DNA from: Anaerolineales bacterium
GTDB taxonomy: Bacteria; Chloroflexota; Anaerolineae; Anaerolineales; UBA4823
Assembly (NCBI GenBank): GCA_025057645.1
Contig: JANXBJ010000001.1
Coordinates: forward strand, 740,357 to 804,356
Reading direction: 5' to 3'
Length of the DNA stretch: 64,000 nt
Position 1 is the stretch's first letter. Every line of letters starts with the position of its first letter. The translations under genes were made by a program, and so were the position numbers. Shown piece after piece: positions 62,799 through 64,000 of this stretch. The notes beneath the pieces are model-generated. The model was not told the DNA's origin. It saw nothing but the letters and a program-made list of their open reading frames with translations, and searched no databases.

Positions 62799-63725
62799 TC
62801 AACGAGAATTGCTCAGATTAAGGTCACAATAAAGCAAAGCCGGTTCACATTCCTTACATTCAAGCTGCAGAGTGGCATGGGAAATGGCATACCGTTGGCG
62901 TAGAAGTTGGGCAATCCTTTGTTGGATTAGAGCACCTTCGCTCAAAGAGATGTCGCCGGTAACAATATGGGCGGAGAGAGAACGCACTTCTGCAGTAATA
63001 CTCCAGACGTGCACATCATGAACATCGTCAACGCCCGGGACTCGGCGCAGCTCCTCAACCAACTGCTCCACATTGATATCCCGAGGAGCACCTTCGAGAA
63101 GAATCTGCACGGTTTCTGCCACAATTTTCAGCGCATTCCACAAGATCAAAGCTACGATAACCAGGCTCACTAGAGGGTCGAGCCACACGTAGCCCGTGAA
63201 ATAAATGAGAACACCAGCCAGAAAAGCCCCCAAGGTCGAGAAAACGTCCCCCATCAGATGCAAATAGGCACTGCGTAAATTGAGGTCGGTCTGGCTACCG
63301 TGGCGGATCAATAAAGCCGTGACAATGTTAACAAGAAAGGCTATTCCGCTTGTAACACTCATCAAGAGAGAGTGGACTTGTTGAGGCTCTTGAAACCGCT
63401 GGTAGGCCTCCAAACCCACAAACCCGGAGACTCCAATCAAGGTTACTGAGTTCACCAGAGCGATGAGAATCCCGGCGCGGTGGAATCCGTAGGTGTGATT
63501 GGAGGTGGCGGGCTTCAGGGCCAAACGAACAGCGAGCCAGCTCAATCCCAAAGTTAGTACATCGGTGAAGTTGTGAGCTGCATCGGTGAGTAGAGCCAGA
63601 CTGTTCGCTAAATAGCCACCAACCAGCTCAAAAAGCACAAACACAAGGGTGATCCCTAAAGAAAGGATCAAGCGGTTAGATCGCTGTCTTACGGAGTAAG
63701 AGGTAGAGAAATGATTGTTCGTCAT
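62799..63725 (-). CDS. Cation diffusion facilitator (Zn/Co exporter type)
   Basis: Six membrane helices with LTDAAHNFTDVLTLGLSWLA (helix II, HNFTD) and LHLMGDVFSTLGAFLAG (helix V, HLMGD) are the metal-site motifs of CzcD-type CDF proteins. A cytoplasmic domain follows (VDDVHDVHVWSITAEVRSLS). The C-terminal CKECE segment could add a metal site. Its 308 residues are typical. It is read with the downstream GH13-like gene but is probably unrelated in function. Confidence 0.9.
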   Translation of the reverse strand: MTNNHFSTSYSVRQRSNRLILSLGITLVFVLFELVGGYLANSLALLTDAAHNFTDVLTLGLSWLAVRLALKPATSNHTYGFHRAGILIALVNSVTLIGVSGFVGLEAYQRFQEPQQVHSLLMSVTSGIAFLVNIVTALLIRHGSQTDLNLRSAYLHLMGDVFSTLGAFLAGVLIYFTGYVWLDPLVSLVIVALILWNALKIVAETVQILLEGAPRDINVEQLVEELRRVPGVDDVHDVHVWSITAEVRSLSAHIVTGDISLSEGALIQQRIAQLLRQRYAISHATLQLECKECEPALLYCDLNLSNSR

Positions 63726-63746
63726 GGCGGCGATTTTATCATGAGC

Positions 63747-64000
63747 TCATTTAGAAAAAGGAGAGGTATTGGAACGAAGGAGTCGAATCAGCTCTTGAGG
63801 ATTCTCAACCAGAAAATCGGGTTGGGCTTGCCGTAATTTTTCTAGGTCTTGGTGGCCCCAAGCCACTGCAACGCTGACTGCGCCGGCTTCCTTTGCGGCC
63901 AAAACATCGCTGGCCGCGTCCCCAACCATAAAGGTCGGCAGTGAAAGAGGAATCTGCTGCCGGATCTTTAGAATCTTCTCCTGTTTACTGCCTATCTGAT
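63747..64000 (-). CDS. HAD-superfamily phosphatase, C-terminal part (runs off the right edge)
   Basis: The frame continues to the window edge. Residues visible are GSKQEKILKIRQQIP (motif III-like Lys), then PTFMVGDAASDVLAAKEAGA (motif IV, GDAASD), then VAWGHQDLEKLRQAQPDFLV. This matches phosphoglycolate-phosphatase-like HADs. Motif I lies outside. About 84 residues are present. Confidence 0.8.
   Translation of the reverse strand, partial: QIGSKQEKILKIRQQIPLSLPTFMVGDAASDVLAAKEAGAVSVAVAWGHQDLEKLRQAQPDFLVENPQELIRLLRSNTSPFSK

Noticed and set aside
1-64000. tRNA, rRNA, transposase or integrase genes
   Set aside because: I looked through the intergenic gaps and proteins and found no supporting sequence; absence from a visual reading is not proof.

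Overview
The window looks like a bacterial chromosome of moderate G+C from the Chloroflexota, probably Anaerolineae. This is an inference from the mix of gene families: a bacterial alpha-2-macroglobulin start, multi-domain secreted proteins with FLPLVLR or FFPIISR motifs, gingipain-like C25 peptidases, a GH57/DUF3536 enzyme, an NfeD protease and a type III-A CRISPR locus. No rRNA or tRNA gene was recognised.

Layout. 1-436 is the start of an alpha-2-macroglobulin-like gene leaving the window. 437-15182 is a type III-A CRISPR-Cas locus read entirely on the minus strand. In transcription order it holds a CARF-HTH regulator, cas10, an AlbA_2 (Schlafen-like) gene, csm2, csm3, csm4, csm5, csx1, a frameshifted Can2/Card1 nuclease, a GxxExxY gene between CACAAAG-type repeats, csx15, cas6, cas1, a broken cas2, a leader with a good promoter, and an array of only four repeats and three spacers. 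The interference part looks intact, but cas2 has lost its conserved YD segment and reading frame, and Can2 is frameshifted at a homopolymer. The machinery for reading, destroying and responding to cyclic oligoadenylate is unusually rich.

15486-28770 holds a DUF309 gene and then a minus-strand cluster: an HPr-kinase-like ATPase, two FnIII-like membrane proteins, two C25 (gingipain-like) peptidases, an S26-type signal peptidase and a PqqD-like protein. A plus-strand M23 peptidase with beta/gamma-crystallin and pre-peptidase C-terminal (PPC) domains and a GT2 glycosyltransferase follow. The PqqD / HPrK-like / S26 / C25 combination is the best candidate in the window for a system without a good description. 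28756-36687 carries a membrane GT-C-like protein, thymidine kinase, hypoxanthine phosphoribosyltransferase, a CCA-adding enzyme, a GT-B-like protein, a PHP phosphoesterase and a lone receiver protein.

36863-44771 is a two-kinase plus OmpR-regulator operon, followed by a tightly overlapping run: double-XRE regulator, TPR protein, GNAT, alpha/beta hydrolase and L,D-transpeptidase. 44768-50982 holds a thioesterase, NfeD and pstSCAB, preceded by an Rrf2 regulator whose promoter is overlapped by a perfect palindrome. 51208-64000 has DsbA, DUF554, a glycogen/alpha-glucan block (malQ, glgC, glgA, a GH57 enzyme, a large GH13-like protein), a CDF metal exporter and a truncated HAD phosphatase.

Start sites were moved inward from the longest ORF where a Shine-Dalgarno site, a promoter position, a family N-terminus or an ATGA overlap supported it.
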